Of a stretch of DNA of 51,883 bases, positions 27,701-35,244 are shown piece by piece. A program made the translations under genes and the position numbers. Numbering within the stretch: the stretch's first letter is position 1; every line of letters starts with the position of its first letter. A model generated the notes under the pieces. The model ran no database searches and had not been told where the DNA came from. It saw nothing but the letters and a program-made list of their open reading frames with translations. The stretch spans positions 1-51,883 of the forward strand of contig JAICLL010000026.1 of assembly GCA_025927475.1 (NCBI GenBank). The letters run 5' to 3'. Origin of the DNA: Pirellulales bacterium (GTDB lineage: Bacteria > Planctomycetota > Planctomycetia > Pirellulales > JAICIG01).

Positions 27701-28821
27701 AGCGTGGGGTCGAACAACCGCGTTTTGGTGAGGCTGACGTAAACCGGATCGACGCGGTTGAGCGTGCCCAAGCCGCGGATGCTGACGCGCGTACGCGGGC
27801 GGCCGTTTTCTTCGATGCGTTCGGGGTTGCCCGAGTCGGGAATAAACCGTCCGCCGCGCTCGAAGATGCGCAGCACATTGCCGGGATGCCCCACTTCGAA
27901 TCGCGGCAGCGGATCGAGATACGGCACGATGCCTTTGTAAAGGATGTCGTGTTCGCTGGGCGCGGGCACGGTCTGCAAGCGCTGCGGCGCGCCGTTCATG
28001 CTGTAGCTTTCGCCGAAGCGGGCCGACTTGAGCGGGAACGAGCCGTTGTTATAGATGGCCGCGCCCCAGAGCATGGCGCCGTGGGTCATCATGCTCTTGC
28101 GGACCTGCAAAACTTCTTTCGGGTGGCAGTTGCCGCAGCTTATATGGGCCACGCGCAAGTCGCCGGGATTGACAAAACGCACAAACTGCGGCGATTCGTG
28201 GTTGAGCAGCGTGTACGACCGCACCGGATTGCCCGAGCTGGTCCAGGCATTCGGAAAGCGCGGCAGCACGTGGGCTTTGTGCTTATCGACCACGGCGGGA
28301 TTGCCGCCGTGGCAGTCGGTGCAACCCAGCCGCACGGTGGGCGTCTGGTGCATGTCGCCCACGTGCTCGTGGCATTGCACGCAGCCGTAGCTTTTGGCGG
28401 CGGCCTCGGCGGGCGTCTGCCGCATCAGGTCGACGCCTTGCAGTTCGGGCGGAAGGGGATACGGTTCTTCGATGATTTCTCCCGGCGAGATTTGCCCGGC
28501 GGCCGGTTCCGGCAGCGGATCGGCAGTTCGCCGCGAGGTGCGCAGGGCGATGTGCGGAGCGGGTGCTTCGGGACGAGGTTGCGCGGCAGACGAGTAGGTG
28601 GATCGCAGACAGAGAATACATATCGCGGCGAATGCCAACAGCGCAGTAGGGTGGGCCGAGCGCAGCGAGTCCCATCTTCTCGCGGGAACATGACCTGCGG
28701 CGCCGCGCCGCCGCAAATGGTGGGACTCGCAAGCTCGTCCCACCCTACGGCGTTTAGGCTCGCGCACCACGGAACGGCACGGAGTCCGTTCCCTACAGAC
28801 CGTTTTGCAGATCAATCTCAT
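24772..28821 (-). CDS. Decahaem c-type cytochrome with C-terminal LVIVD-type propeller
   Basis: About 1349 aa from ATG 28821, or 1288 aa from TTG 28638, which would put a signal peptide (LAFAAICILCLRSTYSSAAQ) at the very N-terminus. I count ten CxxCH sites: CVQCH, CTDCH, CGNCH, CTACH, CIVCH, CVDCH, CEDCH, CIACH, CYGCH, CTDCH. They occupy roughly residues 145-850 and imply a periplasmic or surface electron carrier. The last 450 residues hold LVIVD-type beta-propeller repeats (GGLRVFDIA, AGLVVVSLADPKHP, DGLKVLDVTQ, QGLVIVDVKNPEQP). The start overlaps the stop of the upstream barrel gene as TGATG, so the two are likely translationally coupled. Residues before the signal peptide are encoded by dispersed repeats, an odd feature. 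Electron partner is unknown. Confidence 0.85.
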   Translation of the reverse strand: MRLICKTVCRERTPCRSVVREPKRRRVGRACESHHLRRRGAAGHVPARRWDSLRSAHPTALLAFAAICILCLRSTYSSAAQPRPEAPAPHIALRTSRRTADPLPEPAAGQISPGEIIEEPYPLPPELQGVDLMRQTPAEAAAKSYGCVQCHEHVGDMHQTPTVRLGCTDCHGGNPAVVDKHKAHVLPRFPNAWTSSGNPVRSYTLLNHESPQFVRFVNPGDLRVAHISCGNCHPKEVLQVRKSMMTHGAMLWGAAIYNNGSFPLKSARFGESYSMNGAPQRLQTVPAPSEHDILYKGIVPYLDPLPRFEVGHPGNVLRIFERGGRFIPDSGNPERIEENGRPRTRVSIRGLGTLNRVDPVYVSLTKTRLFDPTLNFLGTNDHAGDYRSSGCTACHVVYANDRSPVNSGPYAAMGHGGLSFSADPMIPKNEPGHPIDHKFTRAIPSSQCIVCHVHPGTNVMNSYLGFMWWDQETDGRLLYPREERHPTAEEAMQALIANPEEAAVRGLWSDPQFLDRVSELNPQATRTQFADFHGHGWVFRAVFRKDREGRMLDYRGQPIDDVTPAKLQAAMAPPTPEERVHGKRREGVPLHYMDLHLEKGMHCVDCHFRQDVHGNTKLYGEVRAAIEIGCEDCHGTIDGPSKLRTSGPAAPDGGTNLRTFFTPFGKPRFETRGDRLIQNSMVEKDLSWEVKQVIDTIDPGHRHYNAKAQLAKTVRFDATGQIVWGERPPAGQQCAHANQNMSCIACHSAWNPSCYGCHLPQKANMKLPSLHYEGDVSRNYVSYNFQTLRDDVYMLARDGNATHNRIGPARSSCAIHVTSYNLNREAIYIQQQTISADGHSGIAFSTNVPHTVRGRDGTKQCTDCHISKDNDNNAIMAQLLMHGTNFVNFIGNYCWVGAGDHGLYAVAVTEHDEPQAVIGSDLHRLAFSERFAEHQQNGGRLEHSHHHAAKAVGDEYIHPFRKDQILAMLARGEFLYAACGPGGLRVFDIAFVDHKGFSERIISSPVSPLGQRFFVPSRFATSVAAPCTPAVDPVRIANPQNMEQPIHPLFGYVYVTDRYEGLILVGAGTLLDGDPTNNFLRRELTFNPQGILNGARNITIVGNYAYICANAGLVVVSLADPKHPCVAGVVGADVLNQPRAVQVQFRYAFVCDADGLKVLDVTQLERPVPVASLPLEDAQNVYVARTYAYVAGGRQGLVIVDVKNPEQPRIDQEYDAGGCIHDLHDVKLGITYASEFAYLAAGEQGLLVVQLTSAEMLANAGFSPRPQPRLVASYPLPRHGEALCISKGVDRDRAVDESGNQIGVFGRLGARPLNLLEQRRFYLHQARVWKVSDDPAWWRGAYRGAPRKE
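28646..28752. repeat. Two inverted copies of the GGTGGGACTCGC / CCCACCCTACGG repeat
   Basis: 28646-28675 and 28719-28752 are opposite-facing members of one dispersed palindromic family. They lie inside the 5' end of the decahaem gene, upstream of its signal peptide, and so are translated if the ATG at 28821 is used. Confidence 0.75.
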
Positions 28822-30911
28822 CAATACACCAACGCCATATCAAAGAACCCCATGGCCATTGCGTGAGCGGTGCCGCCCAGCGGGTTATACAAATCCTTGA
28901 ATCCCTGACCGGGCAGCAACCCGGCGATGCCGCCGATCATCACCACGTTGTTGCTCAAGAAAGGCCGATACTCGACGCCCGCGCTCAAATCGACCCCGAT
29001 AAAGTGCCGGATGTTCTCCTGAAACGTGAACTGCTCCAGCGTCTGCGTCTTGTCGAACCACAGAAAATTGCAGTTGTTGATCAGCTTCAGCTTAGGCGTC
29101 AGGTCGAAGTCGACGCCCAGGTTGAACAGATACAATCCGGGGTTCACAAAGTTGCTCTGCCCCTGGAACTTGCTCGACCGCAAGTCGGGCACCAGGCTGA
29201 GGCGGTTGGTCAGGTTCACGCCTTGCAGCGGAATGGCCTGCCGCAACCAATAGCTGAACTGCCCGCCGGCGAATTGCGGATTGTCGAGAATCGTGTCGAA
29301 GCCGCGGGCTTTGCCGTCTTTGGGGTTGCCGTCGCCCGAGGCGAAGAAGAATGATGTGCGGTAGCGCACCCAATCTTGGTCGTAGGAAAGCTCGACGGCC
29401 GCCATATAGGCGTCGATGAGCTGGCTGCGTCCGGCCAGCGGGTTGAGGCTGTCAGCGCCGGTCACATAGTAAAACTGGTGCGAGATGTTGAATCGGTTGA
29501 TATGCCCGTCGCCGCCCCAGCCAAAATAATACGCTTGCACCTGGTGCGGCGAGTACACGCCCACCGGATCGGGGCGCACCAGAAAATTGTTCCGGTCGAA
29601 CAAAAAGCTCGGCCCGTCGTCGTTGAAGAGAAAGCTCAACTGCGAGTTGTAGCCGGGAAACAGAAAATCCTGCCGCGTGTAGTTGGCGATCACCGACAGT
29701 TCATGCCGGTCGTGAAACGTATTCAAAAAGCTGTTGGTGTCCTTTTCGACTTGCTTCACCCAGATCAGGTTAAATTGCTCGCGGTTCGACAGCCGGGTGC
29801 CAAACAGCCGTACCATGCGGTTGACGTCGCTAAACACAAAGCCGCGGAAATCGCTGGTGAATGGCTGCGCGCCCGCTCGAACCGAGACAAAGTCGTAATT
29901 TGGGCCGTAGTCGGCCAGCTTGCCTTCGAAGAACCACTCTTGCAGGGCGACAAAGCTGCGCGGGCGGCGCGTGCCTTGCCGCACGTCGGGGTTGGTGATG
30001 CCCAGCTCGTGCACCGCCAGGTAGTTTTCGTTGAAGATCGGCGTGGCCTTGATCTGCCAATCGGGCGGCTTGAAGGCGGCGTCGCCATGCAGAATGTTGA
30101 TGGGCAGCGCCGTGTCGTTCAAGAAGAAGAACTGGTTCGGGTTTCCAAAGAAGTTCTCGTGATGTGGACGGCGCGTGCTCTCGAAGGGCGTCGTGGCCGT
30201 CGGCAACTGCCGCCCCTCGAAGAGCGTGCTGTTGACCACCGAAAAATTCAAGAACGTATGCTGTCCGTAGATCGGGTAATCGCCCTTCAGCACGTTCTGC
30301 CGGTAGGGATTGATCAAGGCCCCGCTGGCAAACGTGGTGTCGATCGGCAGCGCCGTGCCGCGGCCATATCGGTCCCAGCTTGGCGAACCGATCCGCCAGC
30401 GATCTTCCATGGGCACGAAGTGCGGACTGGTCTGCCGTTCGGTGGGCAAAACCCGCGACCGTCCCGCAAAACCCGTCGGGCGCAAGAACGAGGGAAACAC
30501 CCAGGGTTCGGCTTCCGGCCCGCGGAAGTCATAGCTTTCCGGCGCCAGCCCCTCGTCGGGTTGCCGCAGCCAGCGCGGTTCCGGCTCCCGGCCGCCTTCA
30601 TCGAGCAGCGAAGGCGGCGGCTGGTTGAAGAAGCTGAGCCGGCTTGTGGTTCGAGCGCTGCCTTGATCGCGGAAATACGTGTCCGAGGCGCGCGGTAGCG
30701 GCACAAAGTGCTCGTCGCCAATGTTCGTTTGAAAACGATGACGGTCCACCGGTTCCTCGGGTTGTACTGCCTGTCTAGAGCCGTTGCTGGAATCTGCGAA
30801 TGCGGGCCGCTGGCCACCAGGCGCTCGCTGGACCGGCGGTTGAGCCCGCAATTCGGGCGCACGGCCCACCAGCGCCACCGCCGCAAGCAAACAGGCGGCG
30901 CACATTCTCAT
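28821..30911 (-). CDS. Outer-membrane beta-barrel (porin-like) partner of the decahaem cytochrome
   Basis: 696 aa from ATG 30911, giving a signal peptide MRMCAACLLAAVALVGRAPE; a GTG at 30986 would extend it. After a Pro-rich segment (about 30-150) the protein shows alternating strands with aromatic girdle residues (QFFFLNDTALPINIL, RFNISHQFYYVTGAD, RYRTSFFFASGDGN, PGLYLFNLGVDFDLTPKLK). It ends in a membrane-strand-like DMALVY, typical for BAM recognition. Length is close to MtrB-type porins (about 700 aa). The gene overlaps the decahaem cytochrome gene by TGATG, so the two probably form one complex: a barrel holding or feeding a multihaem wire across the outer membrane. No sequence-level link to MtrB can be shown here; the pairing is contextual. 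Confidence 0.7.
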   Translation of the reverse strand: MRMCAACLLAAVALVGRAPELRAQPPVQRAPGGQRPAFADSSNGSRQAVQPEEPVDRHRFQTNIGDEHFVPLPRASDTYFRDQGSARTTSRLSFFNQPPPSLLDEGGREPEPRWLRQPDEGLAPESYDFRGPEAEPWVFPSFLRPTGFAGRSRVLPTERQTSPHFVPMEDRWRIGSPSWDRYGRGTALPIDTTFASGALINPYRQNVLKGDYPIYGQHTFLNFSVVNSTLFEGRQLPTATTPFESTRRPHHENFFGNPNQFFFLNDTALPINILHGDAAFKPPDWQIKATPIFNENYLAVHELGITNPDVRQGTRRPRSFVALQEWFFEGKLADYGPNYDFVSVRAGAQPFTSDFRGFVFSDVNRMVRLFGTRLSNREQFNLIWVKQVEKDTNSFLNTFHDRHELSVIANYTRQDFLFPGYNSQLSFLFNDDGPSFLFDRNNFLVRPDPVGVYSPHQVQAYYFGWGGDGHINRFNISHQFYYVTGADSLNPLAGRSQLIDAYMAAVELSYDQDWVRYRTSFFFASGDGNPKDGKARGFDTILDNPQFAGGQFSYWLRQAIPLQGVNLTNRLSLVPDLRSSKFQGQSNFVNPGLYLFNLGVDFDLTPKLKLINNCNFLWFDKTQTLEQFTFQENIRHFIGVDLSAGVEYRPFLSNNVVMIGGIAGLLPGQGFKDLYNPLGGTAHAMAMGFFDMALVY

Positions 30912-31190
30912 TGCGGCAAGTTGAGAGCGGCGCACGACTTTTCCGGCAGTAGCGATTGGAGCGGAAAAAACGATTATTCCGGGCACACTTTTTCGTTATC
31001 GGAAGCATGCCCCGCCGTATTTGCGCAAAATCTGCCGATTATTTCGGTGGCTGGAAAAACTGCACAGGCTGGGATAGGACAATCGCTGATGGCGGTCGTG
31101 GGGGAGGCAAGCTTCGCAATGTAGCGGCGATGCCGCAATCTCCGAACGATGCGGTAGAGAACTGCGAGTGAGGAGTTTCCGCTCGCACTT

Positions 31191-31223
31191 GGTGGCTGGG
31201 GCAGAGCCTTGGCGATGCCCCGG
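31191..31223 (+). repeat. Dispersed palindromic repeat (GGTGGCTGGGGCAGAGCC type)
   Basis: The copy reads ggtggctggggcagagcc then ttggcgatgccccgg. It sits 43 bases before the start of the small secreted protein. The rest of 30912-31265 shows no convincing gene. Confidence 0.7.
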
Positions 31224-31265
31224 CGAAGCAGGCGCCGGACAGACATTCAAGAGCCGCAGAGAGCA

Positions 31266-31655
31266 ATGACGAGACGATTAAAAGCTGTCACTGCCATGCT
31301 CGCCGTGGTCGCCTGCGCATGGGCCGATTACGCCTCGGCGAACAACGCCGCTCAACCCATGTCGAGCCGGCGCACCGCGGCGCCGGCGCGCAATGCGCGG
31401 CCTTCGCCGGTTCCCTATGTGGTGGGACGGATCGCCAAACCGACCTATGGTCCCGCTTACGGGTATGGCTGGGTGGGCGGCGGCGCGCCAAGTTGGCGAG
31501 GCCAGCCGCGCAGGCCCGACGAGGGCGTGTGGGGCCGCGATTGTGTCGGCGTGTTTTACCTGCGCCGCGTCTGGCCCAACTGGTGGCACGGAGCGCGCGA
31601 GCAAGGCGGCGCCGGCGCCTATAAGCCCGACGGACCGAAGCTCTTTGGTCATTAA
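31266..31655 (+). CDS. Small secreted protein of unknown function
   Basis: 129 aa from ATG 31266. Residues 1-25 form a signal peptide (RRLKAVTAMLAVVACAWADYASA). The mature part is rich in Arg, Pro, Gly and Trp (PYVVGRIAKPTYGPAYGYGW, RVWPNWWHGAREQGG). A single Cys is present. The stop codon at 31653-31655 is immediately followed by an ATG used as a possible nadK start. I do not recognise a family. Confidence 0.6.
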   Translation: MTRRLKAVTAMLAVVACAWADYASANNAAQPMSSRRTAAPARNARPSPVPYVVGRIAKPTYGPAYGYGWVGGGAPSWRGQPRRPDEGVWGRDCVGVFYLRRVWPNWWHGAREQGGAGAYKPDGPKLFGH

Positions 31656-31697
31656 ATGCCTTGCCGCAAGCCATCGCGGCAGCCTATGATCGGCGCT

Positions 31698-32615
31698 ATG
31701 TCCGCTTCCGCCGTCGACCATCCGTGCCCCCGCCCTCGCCTTGTTGTGCTCGGCTCGACCGATCGTGCGCTGGTCGGCGGCCAAGCCGACCGATTGCGGA
31801 AGGTGATGGACGATCACGCCGAAATCGTCGTTTGGGACGAAGATTACCAGGTTGATTTATCGCAGCTCGAAGCCGATTACGCGGTCGTGCTGGGAGGCGA
31901 TGGGTCGATCTTGCGCGCCGCTCGGCAAATGGGCTATCGCCAATTGCCGGTAATCGGGGTCAACCTGGGAAAACTGGGTTTTCTGGCCGACCTGTCGCCC
32001 GAGGAGTTCATCGCCAGCTTTCCTCGTATTTGCGCCGCCCAGCCGCGAATTGTCGAACACCTGATGTTCGAGTGTCATCACGATTCGGTCCAGGGCGGGG
32101 CGGCGGCCGCATCTTCGCGTTCCCTGGGGCCGTCGTGCCAACTCGGCTTGAACGAAGTGGCCATCCTGGGCGGACCGCCCTTTGCCATCCTTGAAGTGCA
32201 TCTCTACGTTGACGCAGAATTGGTAACCACCTATAGTTGCGACGGCCTGATTGTCAGCACGCCGGTCGGTTCGACGGCCCATAGCCTGTCTGCCGGGGGA
32301 CCGATCTTGCGGAAAGACCTGCAAGCGTTCGTCATCTCGCCGATCAGCCCTCATACGCTTACCAATCGTCCCGTGGTCGATTCGGCCGACCGGGTGTACG
32401 AGTTGGTCGTGCCGCGTCCGCACGAGGGCACCTCGGTGGTGGTCGATGGCCGCGTGCTGGGCGCGTTGGCGGCGGGCGACCGCGTAAGAATCCGGCGGGC
32501 GGCGCCGCGCTTCATGCTGGTCGAAGCGGCCGGCCATGCCTATTACCGCACACTTCGTCAGAAACTAGGTTGGAGCGGCAGCCTGTTCGGCGGCGAGCCG
32601 TCACGACCGCGCTAA
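31698..32615 (+). CDS. nadK: NAD kinase
   Basis: 305 aa from ATG 31698; ATGs at 31686 and 31656 are also in frame and none has a clear ribosome binding site. NadK phosphorylates NAD+ to NADP+ in the cytoplasm. Visible motifs are GGDGSILRAAR (nucleotide/active site), GVNLGKLGFLAD, LNEVAI, and CDGLIVSTPVGSTAHSLSAG with the GSTA(Y/H) element. The C-terminal RLRQK-like tail and length match the family. Confidence 0.93.
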   Translation: MSASAVDHPCPRPRLVVLGSTDRALVGGQADRLRKVMDDHAEIVVWDEDYQVDLSQLEADYAVVLGGDGSILRAARQMGYRQLPVIGVNLGKLGFLADLSPEEFIASFPRICAAQPRIVEHLMFECHHDSVQGGAAAASSRSLGPSCQLGLNEVAILGGPPFAILEVHLYVDAELVTTYSCDGLIVSTPVGSTAHSLSAGGPILRKDLQAFVISPISPHTLTNRPVVDSADRVYELVVPRPHEGTSVVVDGRVLGALAAGDRVRIRRAAPRFMLVEAAGHAYYRTLRQKLGWSGSLFGGEPSRPR

Positions 32616-32643
32616 CCCACTCGAAAGGATGCGAGGAGCGATG

Positions 32644-33546
32644 ATGATCCGACTTTCGCTAGCGCTGGTGCTGGGCGCATGCTTGGCGACCACGCCCGTA
32701 ATGAGCGCCTCTGCCGGCGACAAGCCCGCCGCGGGGACCAAAACGTATGAATTGAAATACAAATTCCAGCCAGGCGAAACGCTCCGCTGGGAAGTCGAGC
32801 ACCGCGCCAAGGTGCGCAGCACCATCCAAGGCACCACGCAAACTGCCGATACGCTGAGCTTGTCGGTCAAGGTCTGGAAGATCGACTCGGTCGATGAACA
32901 GGGAAACGCCGAGCTGGTTCACTCCGTCGAGAGCGTCGACATGCGGCAGAAGTTCGACGGCCGTCAGGAGGTGCGCTACAACAGCCAGACCGACAAAACG
33001 CCGCCGGCGGGTTTCGATGGCGTGGCCAAGGCAGTCGGCGTGCCACTGGCCACCCTGACGCTCGACCCGCGCGGCACGGTGACCAAGCGCGAAGAAAAAT
33101 ATGTGCAGGCCACTCCGATGCAAGAGAACGTGACGCTGCCCTTGCCTGAAAAGGCGGTTGCGGTCGGCGAGCGGTGGTACATGCCCGCCGATATCACGGT
33201 CACACTCCAGCAAGGCGGCAGCAAAAAAATCAAGGCCCGGCAGCGGTTTCGGCTGGAAGAAGTGAAAGACGGCGTGGCGGCGATCACCATCGAGACGCAG
33301 GTGCTCACGCCGGTGAACGACCCAGCCCTCGAAGCCCAGATTGTGCAGAGCAAAGCGAACGGCACGGTGCGGTTCGATCTTGACCTGGGGCGCGTGGTGG
33401 GTCAAGAGAGCGAAGTCGACGAACAGGTGCAGGGCTTTCAAGGACCGGGCAGCAGCCTGCATTATGTAACTCGGCTCACCGAGAAGCTCTTGCCCGAGTC
33501 GGCCAAGACGGCCTTTGGGCCGCGGGCCAACGTGTTGCGTCAATAG
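32644..33546 (+). CDS. Secreted DUF6263-like protein
   Basis: 300 aa from ATG 32644, with GAGGAG at 32633-32638 five bases upstream. Signal peptide MIRLSLALVLGACLATTPVMSA. The mature protein is beta-rich, with a pattern known from planctomycete DUF6263-type proteins: YKFQPGETLRWEVEHRAKV, then a SVESVDMRQKFD region, and GERWYMPADITVTLQQG. It should be periplasmic. Function is unknown. It lies 28 bases upstream of the TolC-like gene and 28 bases downstream of nadK. Confidence 0.7.
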   Translation: MIRLSLALVLGACLATTPVMSASAGDKPAAGTKTYELKYKFQPGETLRWEVEHRAKVRSTIQGTTQTADTLSLSVKVWKIDSVDEQGNAELVHSVESVDMRQKFDGRQEVRYNSQTDKTPPAGFDGVAKAVGVPLATLTLDPRGTVTKREEKYVQATPMQENVTLPLPEKAVAVGERWYMPADITVTLQQGGSKKIKARQRFRLEEVKDGVAAITIETQVLTPVNDPALEAQIVQSKANGTVRFDLDLGRVVGQESEVDEQVQGFQGPGSSLHYVTRLTEKLLPESAKTAFGPRANVLRQ

Positions 33547-33574
33547 AACTTGAACCCTGAGCTGGTTTTTATTG

Positions 33575-35215
33575 ATGCGCCGACGTTCGGTCGTGCGATG
33601 GCTGTGGTGTTGCCTGGCGTGGCAGTGTTGCGCGCACGCTTGCCAAGCGCAGCTTGTGTCGCTCTCGGACGACATCATTATCATCGCTCAGGGCAAGGAG
33701 AACGCCGAGCGCAGCCAAAAAACGCAGCTCGGCAGAATTCCCGGCACCGCGGCCAGCCCCTACCGCCGCCGCCCCGGCTCGAATGACATCCTGCTCGGCC
33801 AAGACCCGAACCGGCGATTGGCGCCGCTGCGCGAGTTGACGCGTCGGCCTTACAATGCTTCGGCCTTTCGGCCTCCGCTGCAAGCCCAAGACCGCTTTGC
33901 GCACGGCCTGGCGCCAGCCATCGAGCGACTGCAAGTGCCCTCGGTGTCCAGCGCCGAGTTGGTCGAGCCTTCAGGCGGTGCCCGCGCCGATGTGGCCGAA
34001 GATGCGTCGCCGGCCACCGGCCTGAGCCTCGACGACGCCATCAACCGGCTGGTCCGCGTCAACCGGGATCTGCGCACCAAGTCGTTCGAGATTCCCCAGG
34101 CCGAAGCCGACGTGCTCACCGCCGGGCTGCGCTCCAACCCACTCTTCTTCTACTCGGCCGATGATGTTCCCTATGGATCGTATTCGCAGCGGCGGCCCGG
34201 CGAAATCAGCCACGACCTGAGCATCGTCTACCCGATCGATTATTCGGGCAAGCGACGCTCGCGCATCGCCGTCGCCGAAGCCGAGCAGCGCATTTTGCGG
34301 GCGCAATATCAAGACGCCGTGCGGCAGGCGATCGACGATCTTTATACGGCCTATGTCGATGCTCTGGCCGCGCGGCAGGCCGTGCGCGCCGCCGAGCGAA
34401 GCCTGGGCCTCATCGACGAGCTGCTGCGGTCGGCCCCCGCGGGCAATCGCCGCAGGACGCTGGAAGAACAGGACGATCTGACCATCGAGCGCGACTTGGC
34501 CGCCATGTCGATCGGCGATGCGCGCCAACAATCTTGGAAAGCCAAGCTGCGTTTGGGCACCTTGCTCGACCTGCCCATCGGCGAAATCGAGCGACTCGAG
34601 CTGCGCGGCTCGGTCCGCGAGCTGCAAAGGCAGCCGCCGCCGGTGCAAAGACTTATTGAATTGGCGGTGCGGAACCGGCCCGATCTGGCCGCCCACCGGC
34701 TAGGCGTTGAACGGGCCCGCGCCGAGCTCAGGCAGGAAAGAGCCGAGGTCTTCTCCGACGCCTATCTGCTCTATTCGCCGTTCGAGTACCACAACAACTC
34801 GTTTATCGGCGGGCGAAACACGCAGTCGTGGGGCGCTGGCGTCTTCGCTTCGGCGCCGCTGTTCAATCGCAATCAAGGCAACTTGCAACGCGCGAATCTC
34901 AATATCGCCCAAAGCCAAAGCGAAGCCGCCGCGCGCGAGCAACAAATCGTGGCAGAGGTGCGGCAAGCCGCCCACGACTTCGAAAACACCCGCGGCGACT
35001 TGCAGCGGCTGGAGCAGGTGACGCTGCCCGCCATCCGCCGCAAGCGCGACGCCGCCTGGTCGCGGCTGCGCGCGGGCGAGATCAACGTCGATGCTTTCCT
35101 GGCCGTACAGCGAAACACCACGTCGCTGGTACACTACTATCGCGAGACGCTGGTGCGGCACCGCCGCCACTCGTTGAGACTGAACACCGCAGTGGGTTTG
35201 CGCATTTTGCCGTGA
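33575..35215 (+). CDS. TolC/CzcC-like outer-membrane efflux protein
   Basis: 546 aa from ATG 33575. A Cys-rich signal peptide (VVRWLWCCLAWQCCAHACQA) precedes a 100-residue linker. Two OEP-type halves follow: SLDDAINRLVRVNRDLRTKS with coiled coil RIAVAEAEQRILRAQYQDAV, and LIELAVRNRPDLAAHRLGVE with LNIAQSQSEAAAREQQIVAE. The membrane beta motifs are near PFEYHNNSF and APLFNRNQGNL. It should form a trimeric outer-membrane/periplasmic channel for efflux of metals or drugs. The matching RND pump and adaptor are not adjacent; the distant RND-like gene at 45274 is a different subtype. Confidence 0.85.
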   Translation: MRRRSVVRWLWCCLAWQCCAHACQAQLVSLSDDIIIIAQGKENAERSQKTQLGRIPGTAASPYRRRPGSNDILLGQDPNRRLAPLRELTRRPYNASAFRPPLQAQDRFAHGLAPAIERLQVPSVSSAELVEPSGGARADVAEDASPATGLSLDDAINRLVRVNRDLRTKSFEIPQAEADVLTAGLRSNPLFFYSADDVPYGSYSQRRPGEISHDLSIVYPIDYSGKRRSRIAVAEAEQRILRAQYQDAVRQAIDDLYTAYVDALAARQAVRAAERSLGLIDELLRSAPAGNRRRTLEEQDDLTIERDLAAMSIGDARQQSWKAKLRLGTLLDLPIGEIERLELRGSVRELQRQPPPVQRLIELAVRNRPDLAAHRLGVERARAELRQERAEVFSDAYLLYSPFEYHNNSFIGGRNTQSWGAGVFASAPLFNRNQGNLQRANLNIAQSQSEAAAREQQIVAEVRQAAHDFENTRGDLQRLEQVTLPAIRRKRDAAWSRLRAGEINVDAFLAVQRNTTSLVHYYRETLVRHRRHSLRLNTAVGLRILP

Positions 35216-35244
35216 GATGGCGATCTCCGCATTCCGCACGTTGC

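Noticed and set aside
26188-28866. 892-aa plus-strand open frame
   Set aside because: Antisense to the decahaem cytochrome; its sequence is a His/Arg/Val shadow with no domain.
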